A stretch of 64,000 bases of DNA from Labia minor (lineage: Eukaryota; Arthropoda; Insecta; Dermaptera; Spongiphoridae), in NCBI GenBank assembly GCA_963082975.1, contig OY720346.1, positions 76,686,767 to 76,750,766 on the forward strand, given 5' to 3'. Below, piece after piece: positions 48,801 to 57,115 of the stretch. A program made the translations under genes and the position numbers. The notes beneath the pieces were generated by a model, which saw only the letters and a list, made by a program, of their open reading frames with translations, made no database searches and was not told where the DNA came from. The first letter of the stretch is position 1; each line of letters begins with the position of its first letter.

Positions 48801-49553
48801 CTTATAGAAGTCTAAAACAATACAACAAGAAATGAATACACGACTCAAACATTTAGAAGATGGATATGAGGAATTAGTCAAGCAAATGAATTTATCTTTG
48901 GATCATGCTCCTGATGTACAAGTTCCAACAATGTCACAAGTATCGTCTCCTATACCGACACAAGCTGCTCGAGGTGAAATTTACATCAGTTTTAAAATAA
49001 TTATTTCTTTAAATCATTAAATCATTTGATTTATTTTTCCAATTTTCCATTGATTATTTTCTTTATTTTTTTTTTCTTTTATAAATCTTGAATCAAGCCT
49101 ATTAACTAACTATTCATGATTGTTGTTTAATGTGATCCATTTCAAGTTTGATATTTACATATATCTATATACACTAGCCCTATATTTATTTGTAATTATT
49201 AACGGAGTCAATCCAGCCTCTGGGATCAAAATTGGGAAGCTACTTGATAAAAAATAGCGCCTCCGATCAAGAAAATCAAGATAAAGGTTGATAGGACCCG
49301 TTCTACTTATCATAGTTCACCTAATTAATATAACTGACTTGGTAGACGTAGGATGTACAAAAGTCAGAGGTTTTTTTATATTTTAATTCACATAAATATA
49401 AATTATATACTAGTTTTTATTTCTCCGATTTAACATACTATGAATAAAAATTGTTTATTTTAATTTATATTGCTTTTTTTTTCTTTTTTAGATTCAAGTC
49501 TCACTGCAGATTCAATGGAGCCGCCCAAGAATTCTGCAATAAATTCGAAATAA
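24871..49553 (+). CDS. EFCAB14: EFCAB14-like type II membrane coiled-coil protein, form A
   Basis: Form A exons are 24871-24980, 26700-26887, 47169-47527, 48145-48327, 48467-48595, 48808-48973 and 49492-49553. They are in phase and give 398 residues. The cytoplasmic tail has an acidic patch (SESDSDLETG) followed by RKKK and RFRGER. The cysteine pair CKC precedes one membrane helix (about 62-85), and a lumenal or extracellular coiled coil follows with several N-glycosylation sequons. The segment beginning SIPQATKELSVSVADFGSQL resembles the conserved mid-region of vertebrate EFCAB14. The layout (acidic patch, basic patch, Cys pair, helix, coil) also fits. The C-terminal EF-hands of vertebrate EFCAB14 are absent; the protein ends PPKNSAINSK. 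The 20 kb intron before the shared exons holds the alternative first exon and most of the transposons. Gene structure is firm; the family name is from memory. Confidence 0.75.
25360..25401 (+). other. Possible 42-nt cassette exon
   Basis: Between exons A1 and A2 there is an AG acceptor before 25360 and a GG/GTAATA donor after 25401, enclosing exactly 42 nt. Spliced in, it stays open and keeps phase, adding 14 residues around AMPYSLLTSNKLRG. The polypyrimidine tract is weak. No transcript evidence is available. Confidence 0.25.
25591..26610. mobile_element. MITE family C, copy 3, interrupted by Helitron-like A
   Basis: The ends GGTAATTATAAAAACTGGTC and GCAGTTTGTATAATTACC are mirror images. 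Inner blocks match family C (ACTTTACCAGTGGATTCC left, GGAATCCACTGGTAAAGT right). The left half is cut at about 25726 by a copy of repeat A, and sequence resumes at about 26204. Confidence 0.8.
25727..26203 (-). mobile_element. Helitron-like repeat family A, copy 3
   Basis: It starts CTGGAGTGTCTCC and carries the box in mutated form (CCATGTCACGTG). It runs to a degenerate terminal hairpin TTCTCTGAGGAGATAG. The segment with the CA repeats found in copy 4 is deleted. Confidence 0.75.
26911..27370. mobile_element. MITE family C, copy 4
   Basis: It begins 24 bp after the splice donor of exon A2, with TTTGGATGAAACTTTACCAG. It ends GGAATCCACTGGCAAAGTTT followed by CATGACATGAC. The central part shares GTGAATAATTAGTGAATTA with the other copies. 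Confidence 0.75.
27371..28425. other. AT-rich intron sequence
   Basis: There is a poly-A run at 27404-27421 and a poly-T run near 28002-28016. No gene or recognisable element is seen. Confidence 0.5.
28426..29190 (-). mobile_element. Degenerate mariner-family transposon, internally deleted
   Basis: The left inverted repeat ACGAGGTTTGTTCTAAAGAA is mirrored at the right by TTCTTTTGAACAGACCTCGT. At about 765 bp it is well short of a full mariner (about 1.3 kb); the transposase N-terminal half is gone. The TA target duplication is not clean on both sides. It lies in the large EFCAB14-like intron. Confidence 0.85.
28470..29030 (-). pseudogene. Mariner transposase C-terminal remnant
   Basis: On the minus strand the recognisable parts are ...MLITMSVLLTVFFD (around the first catalytic Asp), NGVVHHEFLPTG-like sequence, SLLVHDFMAKNNTVIMPQ, YSPDLAPCNFFLFPKLK and a C-terminal tail. 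Stop codons and frame breaks interrupt it. The usual DNAPAH motif reads FCAPAH, so the second catalytic aspartate is lost, while the aspartate of YSPDLAP remains. It is non-functional. Confidence 0.8.
29191..29743. other. AT-rich intron sequence
   Basis: No gene, repeat family member or regulatory site is recognised. Confidence 0.5.
29744..30033. mobile_element. hAT MITE (family E)
   Basis: The left end CAGTGATTCCCAAGTGGGCG is mirrored by GTTTGGGAACCACTG on the right, with GGGGGCGCTTGGCCAAATAA inside it. These are classic hAT MITE termini. The 8-bp flanks do not match (ATATAGAA left, CATTAGAT right). Confidence 0.75.
30409..31009 (-). mobile_element. Helitron-like repeat family A, copy 4 (complete)
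   Basis: It begins TCTGGAGTGTCTCCACTCG after an A. It ends in the hairpin CTATCTCTGGCGAGATAG (7-bp stem, 4-nt loop). The box CCACGTCACGTG is at 30549-30560. A CA-rich microsatellite with CAGACAGACA lies at about 30860-30895. A 5' TC, a 3' hairpin and no long inverted repeats are Helitron-type features. Confidence 0.7.
31218..31341. mobile_element. Fragments of MITE C and hAT MITE E
   Basis: 31218-31260 repeats the MITE C end (ATGGTAATTGTTTACAAAAC to GGATTTGGATGAAA). 31266-31341 is the right end of hAT MITE E (TTCCAAGGGGGCGC to GCGAACCACTG). Confidence 0.7.
31540..31683 (+). promoter_or_regulatory. CpG-rich promoter-like region of alternative exon B
   Basis: It is sharply GC- and CpG-rich compared with its surroundings (GGGGGCGCGCAAGCGCG, GAACGCG, GATCGATCGAGCCG). 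It leads directly into the equally GC-rich exon B. In such an AT-rich genome this marks a probable CpG-type promoter and 5' UTR. No TATA box is seen. Confidence 0.5.
31684..32044 (+). CDS. EFCAB14: Alternative first coding exon of the EFCAB14-like gene (form B)
   Basis: It is open for 120 codons plus one base and ends at CAAG before GTCCTT. The phase is the same as exon A2, so it joins the exon at 47169 in frame; form B is 419 residues from MDSVHV, or 404 from the in-frame MKKRREL at 31729. MKKRREL resembles the N-terminus of vertebrate EFCAB14 (MKKRKEL, from memory), so the second ATG may be the true start. A serine/acidic patch, an Ala/Arg run (about 65-75), the pair CC at 77-78 and a membrane helix (about 83-104, ALLVFACAVATTTVMWLF) precede a coiled coil. 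The exon is far richer in GC than any other here. Forms A and B each supply one membrane segment, so they look mutually exclusive. Confidence 0.65.
32436..32683. mobile_element. hAT MITE with perfect 8-bp target duplication
   Basis: The left end CAGTGGTTTCCAACC is mirrored by GGTTGGAAAACGCTG. CCTTAATT is duplicated at 32428-32435 and 32684-32691. It is 248 bp long and non-coding. Confidence 0.9.
32984..33399. mobile_element. hAT-like MITE
   Basis: AAGTGGTGTCATCCTAAATA on the left is mirrored by GTAGGATGACACCACTG on the right. The interior has no coding potential. The target duplication is not visible. Confidence 0.7.
33400..33606 (+). mobile_element. LINE 3' tail fragment
   Basis: The plus-strand frame reads GRPRMRWVDNVGRDRE, the basic segment common near the end of LINE ORF2 proteins. 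It is followed by the TTCCGTAGAGCCACAGAGAT 3' tail. The rest of the element is missing, as usual for 5'-truncated LINE insertions. A relative lies at 34465. Confidence 0.7.
33607..34464. other. AT-rich intron sequence
   Basis: There is one imperfect repeated patch (AAGTGAACA-type strings at 34070-34130). No gene is seen. Confidence 0.5.
34465..34668 (+). mobile_element. LINE 3' tail fragment, second copy
   Basis: GRPKTRWVDNVGKDVKEMGE and WGNVVAAHKNFRVP are readable. The tail TTCCGTAGAGCCACAGAGAT is followed by GATA-type tandem repeats. It is better preserved than the copy at 33400. A minus-strand frame across it (34360-34794) is a shadow. Confidence 0.75.
34669..35440. other. AT-rich intron sequence
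   Basis: Only short TAATTCTAAT-type tandem strings near 35130-35165 are seen. Confidence 0.5.
35441..35711. mobile_element. hAT MITE, sister of the PTPS 3' element
   Basis: CAGTGATGTATTAGTAAAAT on the left is mirrored by ACCAATACACCACTG. The flanks are GATGAGGC and GATGAGAC (7 of 8 match). Its interior matches 11228-11456 almost throughout, including GTACTGGAACGCGTTCC. Confidence 0.85.
35890..36182. mobile_element. hAT MITE
   Basis: CAGTGATTCTCAACC is mirrored by GGTTGAGAATTACTG. The flanks TATTAGTG and TATTAGAG match at 7 of 8 positions. Inside, CGTGGCACAC is mirrored by GCGGCACAGTGG. Confidence 0.8.
36191..36884. other. AT-rich intron sequence
   Basis: No gene or repeat end is recognised. 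Confidence 0.5.
36885..37568 (+). mobile_element. Helitron-like repeat family A, copy 5 (complete, internal duplication)
   Basis: It opens with the hairpin TATCTCGCCAGAGATAG and closes GGAGACACTCCAGA before a T. The segment with the CACGTGACGTGG box is duplicated (37297-37308 and 37433-37444), each copy followed by an AAACACGC string. Confidence 0.75.
37905..38515 (-). mobile_element. Dispersed repeat B, full copy
   Basis: It is the reverse complement of 14783-15425, from TTTTACCGACCGACAATAGG to GGCCACAGGTCAACTTA. It includes the CTGTCCGTCTGTCCG block at about 38030-38045. Confidence 0.8.
38516..39179. other. AT-rich intron sequence
   Basis: A short ATATATATAGGCAGG / ATATATATAGG repeat lies at about 38885-38920. 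No gene is seen. Confidence 0.5.
39180..39396 (+). mobile_element. Dispersed repeat B, left part of a split copy
   Basis: It runs from GAGCTGTGGCCAGGCAC to the GATGCATTAAGTAAA point. Its continuation (ATTTTATCAAAATCCATTGA onward) is found at 42692-42898. The Helitron-like element lies between. Confidence 0.75.
40175..40278 (+). pseudogene. LINE reverse-transcriptase fragment inside the Helitron-like element
   Basis: The frame reads ANTGGPSQSKRRLLLVAAQS then MMLYGSEIWAL. This is the conserved segment following the RT core in R1/I/Jockey-type LINEs (SxRRLL...xLYGxxxW). It is repeated in inverse at 44894-44998 within copy 2. Confidence 0.65.
41315..41382 (-). repeat. tRNA-like sequence in the Helitron-like element, copy a
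   Basis: The minus strand reads TAGTCCAGATGGTAAAGTGA, then GGTTCGAAACT, a near-perfect B box (GGTTCGANNCC). The anticodon arm does not pair, so this is not a functional tRNA. Sister copies lie at 42353-42418 and 43728-43793. Confidence 0.55.
42353..42418 (-). repeat. tRNA-like sequence, copy b
   Basis: The D-arm-like GTCCAGCGGTTGGAC has a perfect 4-bp stem. It is followed by the same GGTTCGAAACTCGCCGGG B-box region as copies a and c. It lacks a paired anticodon arm. Confidence 0.55.
42692..42898 (+). mobile_element. Dispersed repeat B, right part of the split copy
   Basis: It contains AGACGGACGGACAGACATGA, GATTCGTGGAGATATG and TATCATCGGTCGGTAAA, in the order of an intact repeat B. It continues the piece ending at 39396. 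Confidence 0.75.
42899..43305. other. Spacer between the two Helitron-like copies
   Basis: The short open frames on both strands here have no recognisable relatives and overlap each other. No gene is called. Confidence 0.5.
43306..45774 (+). mobile_element. Helitron-like family D, copy 2
   Basis: It starts TCTTATCTTATTATGC after an A at 43305 and ends GGGGTCCCGGTAC before a T at 45775. It is the inverse of 39397-41803 over its whole length with very few changes. One extra 75-bp tandem unit lies near 44030-44150. The palindromic GTACCGAGCCGAGGCTCGG lies at the 3' end. No transposase is encoded. Confidence 0.7.
43728..43793 (+). repeat. tRNA-like sequence, copy c
   Basis: GTACAGTGGCTAGAGAGATG resembles an A box and GGTTCGAAACTCG is the B box. 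It is the counterpart of copy a in the inverted element. Confidence 0.55.
45775..46255. other. AT-rich intron sequence
   Basis: Several poly-A runs are present. No gene is seen. Confidence 0.5.
46256..47016 (-). mobile_element. Tigger/pogo-type element, rearranged
   Basis: CAGTAGAACCTCGATAAGTT occurs twice on the left (46256 and about 46522) and is mirrored once on the right (TTATCGAGGTTCTACTG, ending 47016). Each end abuts TA, the pogo/Tigger target. It lies about 150 bp before the acceptor of the first shared EFCAB14-like exon. Confidence 0.8.
46625..46770 (-). pseudogene. Tigger transposase DNA-binding (CENP-B HTH) remnant
   Basis: The minus strand reads SGPILKEKAEEFANSLKIKN, then FKASNDWLENFKK, a stop, and HDLSFKTM. 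This is the second helix-turn-helix of Tigger/jerky-type transposases. The DDE domain is absent, so it is dead. Confidence 0.8.
49073..49113. repeat. About 41-bp sequence shared with 46312-46352
   Basis: TTTCTTTTATAAATCT followed by GAATCAAGCCTATTAACTAA and CTATT occurs in both places with one base change. One copy is between the duplicated Tigger ends and one is in the intron before the last EFCAB14-like exon. Confidence 0.7.
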
Positions 49554-52207
49554 TTATTTTTTAACGCAGACATTCCTGCCATAATTGTATAATGTTTTTT
49601 CTATTTTAATATTTTCTCCAAGTTTTATATTTTATTTTATTTTTGTAATTTTTTTTTCTTTTGCTCTTTTTTGCTTTTTTAAGACTGGATTCAAAGATAG
49701 ATATTTTATTTATTTCCTATATAATTCAACCGTATCGTACTTAAAAATAAATAGAGATCTCCTTTCTTCTATAGTTATTTTTTAAACACATTAGAAGATA
49801 ACTTAGTTGACTAATTTATTTAATACGCATTTAGATATTCAATTTAAACATAAATAGATACATAACAATTTTGGAACAAGACACAAATTATTCTTTTTTG
49901 ATATAAATTTAGGACCAAACAAGGTATAAAAAAAATTAAAATAATTTCTAATAAATTAAGTTATATCAGGGCTCATTAATCAAATATATTTTGCAGGATA
50001 TTATTCTCAACTAAATAAAAGAAGTATAAGAATTAAGTTAATTATATATAAATATAATTTGGTAAATAGGTAAATATACGCAATGAGATAGTTTTTTTTA
50101 ATTAAATAATAGTCACTATTCCTAATTATTTTCTTTGCAATTAATTAAAGATCTAAAATTTTAACTTATTAAAAATGATGGTTAAAACTTATAATATTTC
50201 AAATCGTTGAATTATTAAATTTTATAGATGATCGTTCTAAAACATTTTGCATCTATTCATTAGCATAAATTATAATTGCTTCATTTCTACACGTATTTTC
50301 ATTAACCATTCAAACAAAGGATTGGCTAATCAAAATCAAATTGAACTTATTTCATTAGGTTATTTTTTTAAGTAAAATTTTAATTTTTAAATTTAACTAT
50401 TTTGTCCTAGGATATCCAGACCAGTTAGTATTTTTCATATTCATATAATAGCGAGTCATTTTCCCAATGAATGGTATTGATGTTGTGAATTGATAAATTC
50501 TGAAAATATTTCCATTTATAACATAGCGAAAAACATAACATAGCTAATAAAAGAATGATAAAAATAAAGGATGAAAGGATTCAATTTTTATGTTCATTAT
50601 TATATAATTGTATTTAATAGAAAAAAAGAAAAACAATAAGGAATTAAAAAAAATATCTTAATCAAAATCTTTTTTTCCAATTCTAGAAATCCTTTGGAAT
50701 AAATATAATCTTTAAATATGACATTTTGAAATTTTAATCATTATTTTTTTAATTCCTTATTTTCATATTGGATCGCTTAGTGACTCGCTGATCATAGATA
50801 TTTTGGACCAATAGAATATAATATAATCATTATTAATCCTAAATAATCTGTTCTCTCATAGCTTTCACCTTATCAGGTTTCTTCATAATATTAGCAGAGA
50901 TAAACCCTAATTAATTTTATTTCATTTTAAAAAACCTTGCTGGTCAAGGAATTTAGGACTTTTGAAATTTGAAATTTTTCTAATTGGGATTGCTCATGTC
51001 TTGTGCCAAATTTTATAAATGAAATTGAATCCCAAAAATTGGCGCAACTTATTATTTTTTTTTTAAAAATTTAACACTATTCCTTATTTTTTTTAACAGT
51101 ATTTTGTTGATTTTATATATCTTCATATTTATTCTAATAATACACTTATATAAAAGATAAAACCTATTTTTGTAGGTGAAATCTGTAAATAATTATCTTC
51201 TAATAGAATAAATAACTTATTGTTAAAAAAATATTTTTTTATTTCATTTCAATGAATCCTTTAATAAATTTTCAAAATTAAAATAAAATTTAAAAAGCTA
51301 TTTTAAATCAAGCTTTTAAGGATAAATGGTTCAAGGTAAGCTATTTTAAAGTTTAAAGAAATAAATTATATAAACAAAATTCAAAATCTAAACTAAAAAT
51401 TAATATTTACTTTCGATTTTATATTAAATTTTTTTAGTCCTTATATTATTTCTCTTAATTTTATAAATAAATTATCATTTGAATTAGTTTTTTTCATAAT
51501 TTTAAAAATATATTATGCTTAGAATTTTCAGAAGAATTCGATACTAATGTAAATAATAAAGAGGGTAAAGAAGGATGACAAAATAATTAAAAAAACAACC
51601 AATATTGATAATAATAAGAGTTAAAAATATAACAATAGCATAAGATATGTCTCCTCAAATTTAGTAGAAATTGAAATGAGAAAAGATGTTTCATTCAAGA
51701 AATATTAAACTACATATATATATATATATTTCAGCTGTTGATATACGAGTAACTAAAATTTGAGTGCACATTCTTATAAGGTACGTATTTATATATCAAT
51801 TATCTTTATCTTGGGCTATTTTTTTTACATTTTATGAAAAAACTTATACGAGTTAATAGAAAACCAATAATAATCCTATCATCCCTCACCTTTCTCTTAG
51901 AAAAAAAAATAAGTTTGATTAATTAATCTTATATTTTATTTAAGATATTTTCTGAGCTCGGGTTTTTCTCAACCAGGAATATTTCGTGAATAACTTCAAG
52001 GGCACTAAGTATTAAACTTTTTTATTCTCAGGGTGAACTTCATACTGTCTTAAATCAATAAATTTAGTGTGTTAATTTATTACTTGAATTAAATTCAGTG
52101 TTTTATAATATAATATATTTATGTTATTCTTTTAGTTTCCATTTCCTGACCCCAACTAGATTTAGGTTCTCTTAGAAAATATCTAGCACTCGTTCAACCA
52201 TATAATA
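49554..52207. other. EFCAB14-like 3' flank, AT-rich
   Basis: This includes the 3' UTR; AATAAA hexamers occur, for example near 49746. Read through to 52 kb I see no exon, repeat end or RNA gene, apart from a TA run at about 51714-51728. Confidence 0.5.
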
Positions 52208-52446
52208 CAGGGGTTGGGGAATTTTTTTAATCCTTACCCCAAAATATTTTGGTGTAAGTTGATATTACCCCATGGTGAAGAGCAAAAAAAAAGACGAAAT
52301 TTAGCAATGATAATTTTGAAAAGAAAATAATTTGTAAAAATACTAACAGGTTTAAAAAATAGCAAATTAAAAATATATACTTTTTACTCACAAAAGTTTA
52401 ATTTTTACCCCATTTGGGGTAATTTATCCCGGTTTCCTGACCGCTG
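52208..52446. mobile_element. hAT MITE with perfect target duplication
   Basis: CAGGGGTTGGGGAA is mirrored by TTTCCTGACCGCTG. ATATAATA is duplicated at 52200-52207 and 52447-52454. Internal ACCCCAAAATATTTTGG-type blocks are also mirrored. Confidence 0.85.
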
Positions 52447-52944
52447 ATATAATAGTATTTTGTGCAGCCTTCCCCCCCACCATCATGCAAAATTATAATT
52501 TTTTATTAATATAATTTCATGATTATAAATTTGTAATTAATTTAGCCTTTAACCAATAGATACAAATAAATTTATTATTGAAATTCTTTTAATCATTTTA
52601 ATTAAAAAAATAGAATACAATTTAATTATTTTCTTATACGTATATTTTTTTTACTTTAAATTTGAAATATTAATCACAATCTCATTAACGCCATCTATTG
52701 AATTTGATTTTCTCTACATTAAATTTATTGCGTGATATTTATTCGATGACAAAGTTATAATTTATTTTTATAATAATCCTTTTTAAAATAATTTAATAAT
52801 TTAGTTCATTATTTTTTTGAGTTAAGTTTAATTATTATTAAATACAACATACGGCTGACATTCATAATGGTAATTCTTGATGAATTTTAACATTGAATTG
52901 AAATTAATTTACATTTAATAGTATAATAACCTCTCATAATTTTT

Positions 52945-53372
52945 TCCTTAGGCATTTCTTGGGAGAACTTCTAGTTTTCGAGATACAAGTGATTAAAGAT
53001 TGGATATCAATTAGATGGTTATGAATGTCGAAATGTGCAGCCATTAAGAAATTTCCATTGACTAATTCACTAATTATTCACATATTCACTAATTTTAGTT
53101 TTTTTCTGTTCGGTTTGGATATAGGAAAATTATTTTATTAATTAATTTTTTAATTTTTCTATATACAATCCGAACTGAAAAAACCGAAAATTAGTCGCGC
53201 CCTCTGCTGGTCAAACTGCTAAGACATGGTAGCTAAATGGGATATCAATGGATTGATATCCAATCTTTAATCACTTGTATCTCGAAAACTAGAAGTTCTC
53301 CCAAGAAATGCCTAAGGAAAAAGTTTCTTAGAATTAATCAAAGAATCTACTGGCGAAGTTTCATCAAATTCT
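52945..53372. mobile_element. MITE family C, copy 5 (diverged subfamily)
   Basis: TTTTTCCTTAGGCATTTCTT and GGGAGAACTTCTAGTTTTCG are mirrored at the right by CGAAAACTAGAAGTTCTCCC and AAGAAATGCCTAAGG. The central GACTAATTCACTAATTATTC and GGTTTGGATATAGG blocks match family C. The plus-strand frame across it (53237-53443) is repeat sequence. Confidence 0.8.
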
Positions 53373-53670
53373 GCGAGGTGTATGGGTTTGGAAATATATA
53401 CCTAAAAAAATATTTCAATCTTCAATTCAATAAATATTGCTAATAATATATATATTTATTTTTATTTGAGTTATTTATTTCTAGAAAATTAATAAAATGA
53501 TATGAAAATTAAAATGTCAATAAAAATAATATATTTTAGTTTATTTTCAAAAACTGACTTAATCTAAAATTATATTAGCTGAAAATATAAAATTAATAAT
53601 ATATAATATATATATTATAATATATATTATTTAATTATTGATTTTAATTTAATAAATATTTTCTTTTTTA

Positions 53671-53727
53671 GAACAAAATCATCTACTCTGATGAAAGTGA
53701 AATCGTGCCTCCATTCATCATTTCATA
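53671..53727 (+). other. Possible orphan terminal exon
   Basis: After a good acceptor (TTTTCTTTTTTAG) the frame reads NKIIYSDESEIVPPFIIS and a stop. It is less AT-rich than its surroundings and its codons look gene-like. It would need a phase-0 donor upstream. It is not in phase with the EFCAB14-like exon ending at 48973, and no partner exon was found. Confidence 0.25.
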
Positions 53728-55690
53728 AATAAGGTCTGTGATCTTTATTATTATATATTATAATATCTTATATATATTTTCTAAATTTATAGAATCCATC
53801 ATATTTATTATGAATAACTCTTATCGACATCTTTTCAATAGTTTAGGTGAATCAATTTCATTCATTTTTTTAGATAACTATAGATATATTTTAACTTATA
53901 AAATGTCAGTTATTCAGCATATATGATATCAGATCCACTATTATATTTAAAAAAATAAATTAGATTTAGATACTTTTAAATAAATATATAATGTAAAATT
54001 TAGATAGGTCCATAAATATAAATTTAGATAATATAAAAAGAATTTAATAAAATTATGTAGTTATGTTTATTTTTCTATTAGAAATTATTTTTATATTAAT
54101 TATTCTATATATTAGTATATTCACTTTTTCAAATTATTATAAGGGCCCTTCAAGACCAATTCGATGGGTAATTTTTAGACAGGTAATATTTTTCTAAAAA
54201 TTCTCGAATTCTGCCATATCGAAACTTTGATCATTTTTAGCCAACAACAAATTTAAATTAAAATTTTTCTAACAAATTAAGAATCAAACACACAGCATAG
54301 GTTGTGAAGCATTTAAATTGGCCTCCTTTGGTGTCTATTTCAATATTTTCTTTCATGAGATATCACCTTTTTAAAGATTTCAAACTCCTTCACTTTGCCT
54401 CTGATTAATTTAGTAGTTTAAAATTTAAAATTTTTTTATTTAAAAATGCAATTTAAAATAGTTATAGTTAATAAAATAATATATCATGGAAAAACAAGGA
54501 AATATTAATTTAAGTAGGTTCTAATTTTCAAAACATATAAAAATATATTAAAAAATAATAAAAAAACATCATAAAGATTAAAAAAAAAATGATTTATATA
54601 TAAGTTCAGTAGGATGTCAATTGCCACAAGTATATAAACAATAATAATAAGTATTTATATTCAATTATTAAGATTTAATTAACTTGACTTATTTGAAAAA
54701 AAATTTCAAAATAATAGTGATTTTTGTTAATATTGATTCAAATTAAATTTAATCTATAAATTGCATAAGTTCTGTATATGAATCATAGATGTCATTCTCA
54801 ATGCTAATTACGTCTTGATTTCTTACCGGGTTTCCGATATTTTATTAAAATGACATTTATTTTTATGTGTTTTTTTTAATAATAAATCAATTATTAATCC
54901 TGTTATAATTAAATCATTTTTTTAATAATGGTTAGCGCCCATTAATAATTTGAAGTAATTATTTTATCAAACCATATTTTTTAAACGTCTCTGAAATGTT
55001 TATTTTCATAATTCATTTTTTTTTTATTAAGAGAATACTCGAATATCTTTTTCAATGTATTAAACAAATTCTTTTAATAGTTTAATAAAAACTGAATCTT
55101 TTCTCTCATCGTGGATTTTATCAATGGTTTAGATGGGCGTGAGGTGAGTTAAATTTAATTTATTAGTATTTATTTATTATTTTTATATATATACACTGAC
55201 TTTTCTATCATATTGCAAATTTGGTTTGAATATAAAAAAAAATTATTCCACTTTTTTTTTACTATCTCATTTCAATCTTGACCTAGTTCTGGTTAGCTAG
55301 AAAATTTTAAAATTTATTTTATATATATAAACATAACTTTATATTCGATTTTTTAATAAGCAATTTTTATTATTAGTTTAACTTAAAAAAAAATTCATAA
55401 TAATATAATTTGATTTGATTAAAATATTAAAAGATTCTAAAATATTTATTATGTTTTTATAAAGTGAAAGATTGCAATTTAATAGAGGAAGGATGCAGTT
55501 TTTAAAATAATATACCTAGCATTGATTTTATCGTAACGTTATTCATATTTCAAATTTATTTTTATTTTTAGTTCCTAAAATTATGAAAATAAATCAATAT
55601 TCAATTCTTTTGAATCGTTTAATTTATGAATCATATTCCTTTTGATTTGTCTTTAAATTCATTAAATAAGAAAATGTAAATTATCTTACC
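53728..55690. other. AT-rich spacer
   Basis: I considered a GC-richer patch ending GGGCGTGAGGTGAG at about 55100-55145 as an exon, but no open frame with an acceptor fits. Nothing else is seen. Confidence 0.4.
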
Positions 55691-55731
55691 TGTAAAGTTT
55701 TTCATCCAGTAGGCTGGCCACCTTCTACTCT
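55691..55731 (-). other. Possible 41-nt mini-exon
   Basis: On the minus strand an AG is followed by AAGGTGGCCAGCCTACTGGA and on to CTTTACAG before a strong GTAAGATAA donor. It reads KVASLLDEKLY. No neighbouring exon could be linked to it. Confidence 0.2.
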
Positions 55732-56779
55732 AATTTGGTTTAAAATTAAATCATTCCTCTTCTATATTATATATATATATTAAAAAATAATGTTCTTTTT
55801 TTTATTTTTAATGATTAATAATTTCTAAATTGATATAATTTTTCTTTTATTAATTTCAATATTGTAACTTGTGTCAAAAATCCTAACATTTAAATTATTG
55901 TTTAAAATGTATAAATGTCAAATAGATTTTGAAGTGAAAAATTTGTGAATAAAACTTATTCTAAATATCATTATTCATAATTTTAATAACTGAATAATAA
56001 AAATATTTTTGAAATTTAGGAGAATATAAAGTATCAATAAATAAGTTGATTTTTTTAAAATTAATTTAATTTATTAAGTCATTATTTAATGATATTCATA
56101 ATAATCAATATTGAAAAATAACTATAGGTTTAAAAAATAATTTATTATAACAACCTTTAACTTATGAAATATTTTATATTTAGGAATATTTAGGATGGGC
56201 ACTAAATGAAACAGATAGTTTGTTGTTGTTTTTTTCTATTAATATGATTTATTTTAATGTCATAATTTTACTACAAAAATTAAAAATTATATCAAAGAAA
56301 ACAAATGAATTAAAAATAATATGGAGTATAGATTTTTAATTTAATTTCCAATACATATAAACAATTTATAAATATTTGCAAAAATCTTTAATACAAAATA
56401 TTGAAATACATATACAATCTATAGGTTAATATATATATATATATATATATATATCCTAATTAAATAGGTAAAAAAAAATTATATATATAGATTTCATTCA
56501 TATAATTAATTTTATTTAATAATTCCTCTTAATAATAATATATACAAAATAATTCAATAAAATTAATAATTATTTTGTATATTTAAAGATGAGTTTTCAT
56601 TAAGAAAATATAATGAAAATTCATCTTGTATTATATAAATATATAGGTCTTGTATAATAATACAACACAAATAGTGTTGAATGAAAAAAAATAATACAAG
56701 TCCAAATAAATATATATTTATATATATAATAATTCAAAAATCACATTTATAAGTCAATAGGTAAGTCTTGTTTTGAATA
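55732..56779. other. AT-rich spacer
   Basis: It contains TA microsatellites (56430-56452). No gene is seen. Confidence 0.5.
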
Positions 56780-57115
56780 TCCGTCCCCTAACCTCCCTGT
56801 CCCAAACCATCCCCTTCAAAGTGCATCAAACCTTATATAGTCTCATATACCTCTCTTCCCCGCGTGCGGAGGCCCGAAGTCAGGCGGCCTCGGCCGAGCC
56901 TTGACGAAGCAGGCCCAGTGGAAGGGAGGTAAGCCACGCCTCTACACTCACCGCTCTGTGTGCAGTTATGAGAGCGGCGACTAACCTCCCCTCCACCTGG
57001 CCAACACATCAAGGCATGGCCTTCTGTCTTCGGCCTGCCGCACGAGGTTTGACAGGGGTAGAAGGATTGCAAAGGGACAGTATAAGAGAGGATTAAAGAT
57101 GATAAGGAGTGAAAT
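56780..57115. other. GC-rich island of unknown origin
   Basis: About 330 bp with a composition quite unlike the surroundings (for example GGCGGCCTCGGCCGAGCC, AGAGCGGCGACTAACC). A 79-codon minus-strand frame spans it (56833-57072) but resembles no family I recognise and lacks splice signals. It could be a retroelement fragment, a captured gene piece or foreign DNA. Confidence 0.4.

Noticed and set aside
55100-55145. Exon-like patch ending GGGCGTGAG before GTGAGT
   Set aside because: No open frame with an upstream acceptor fits; each frame hits a stop.
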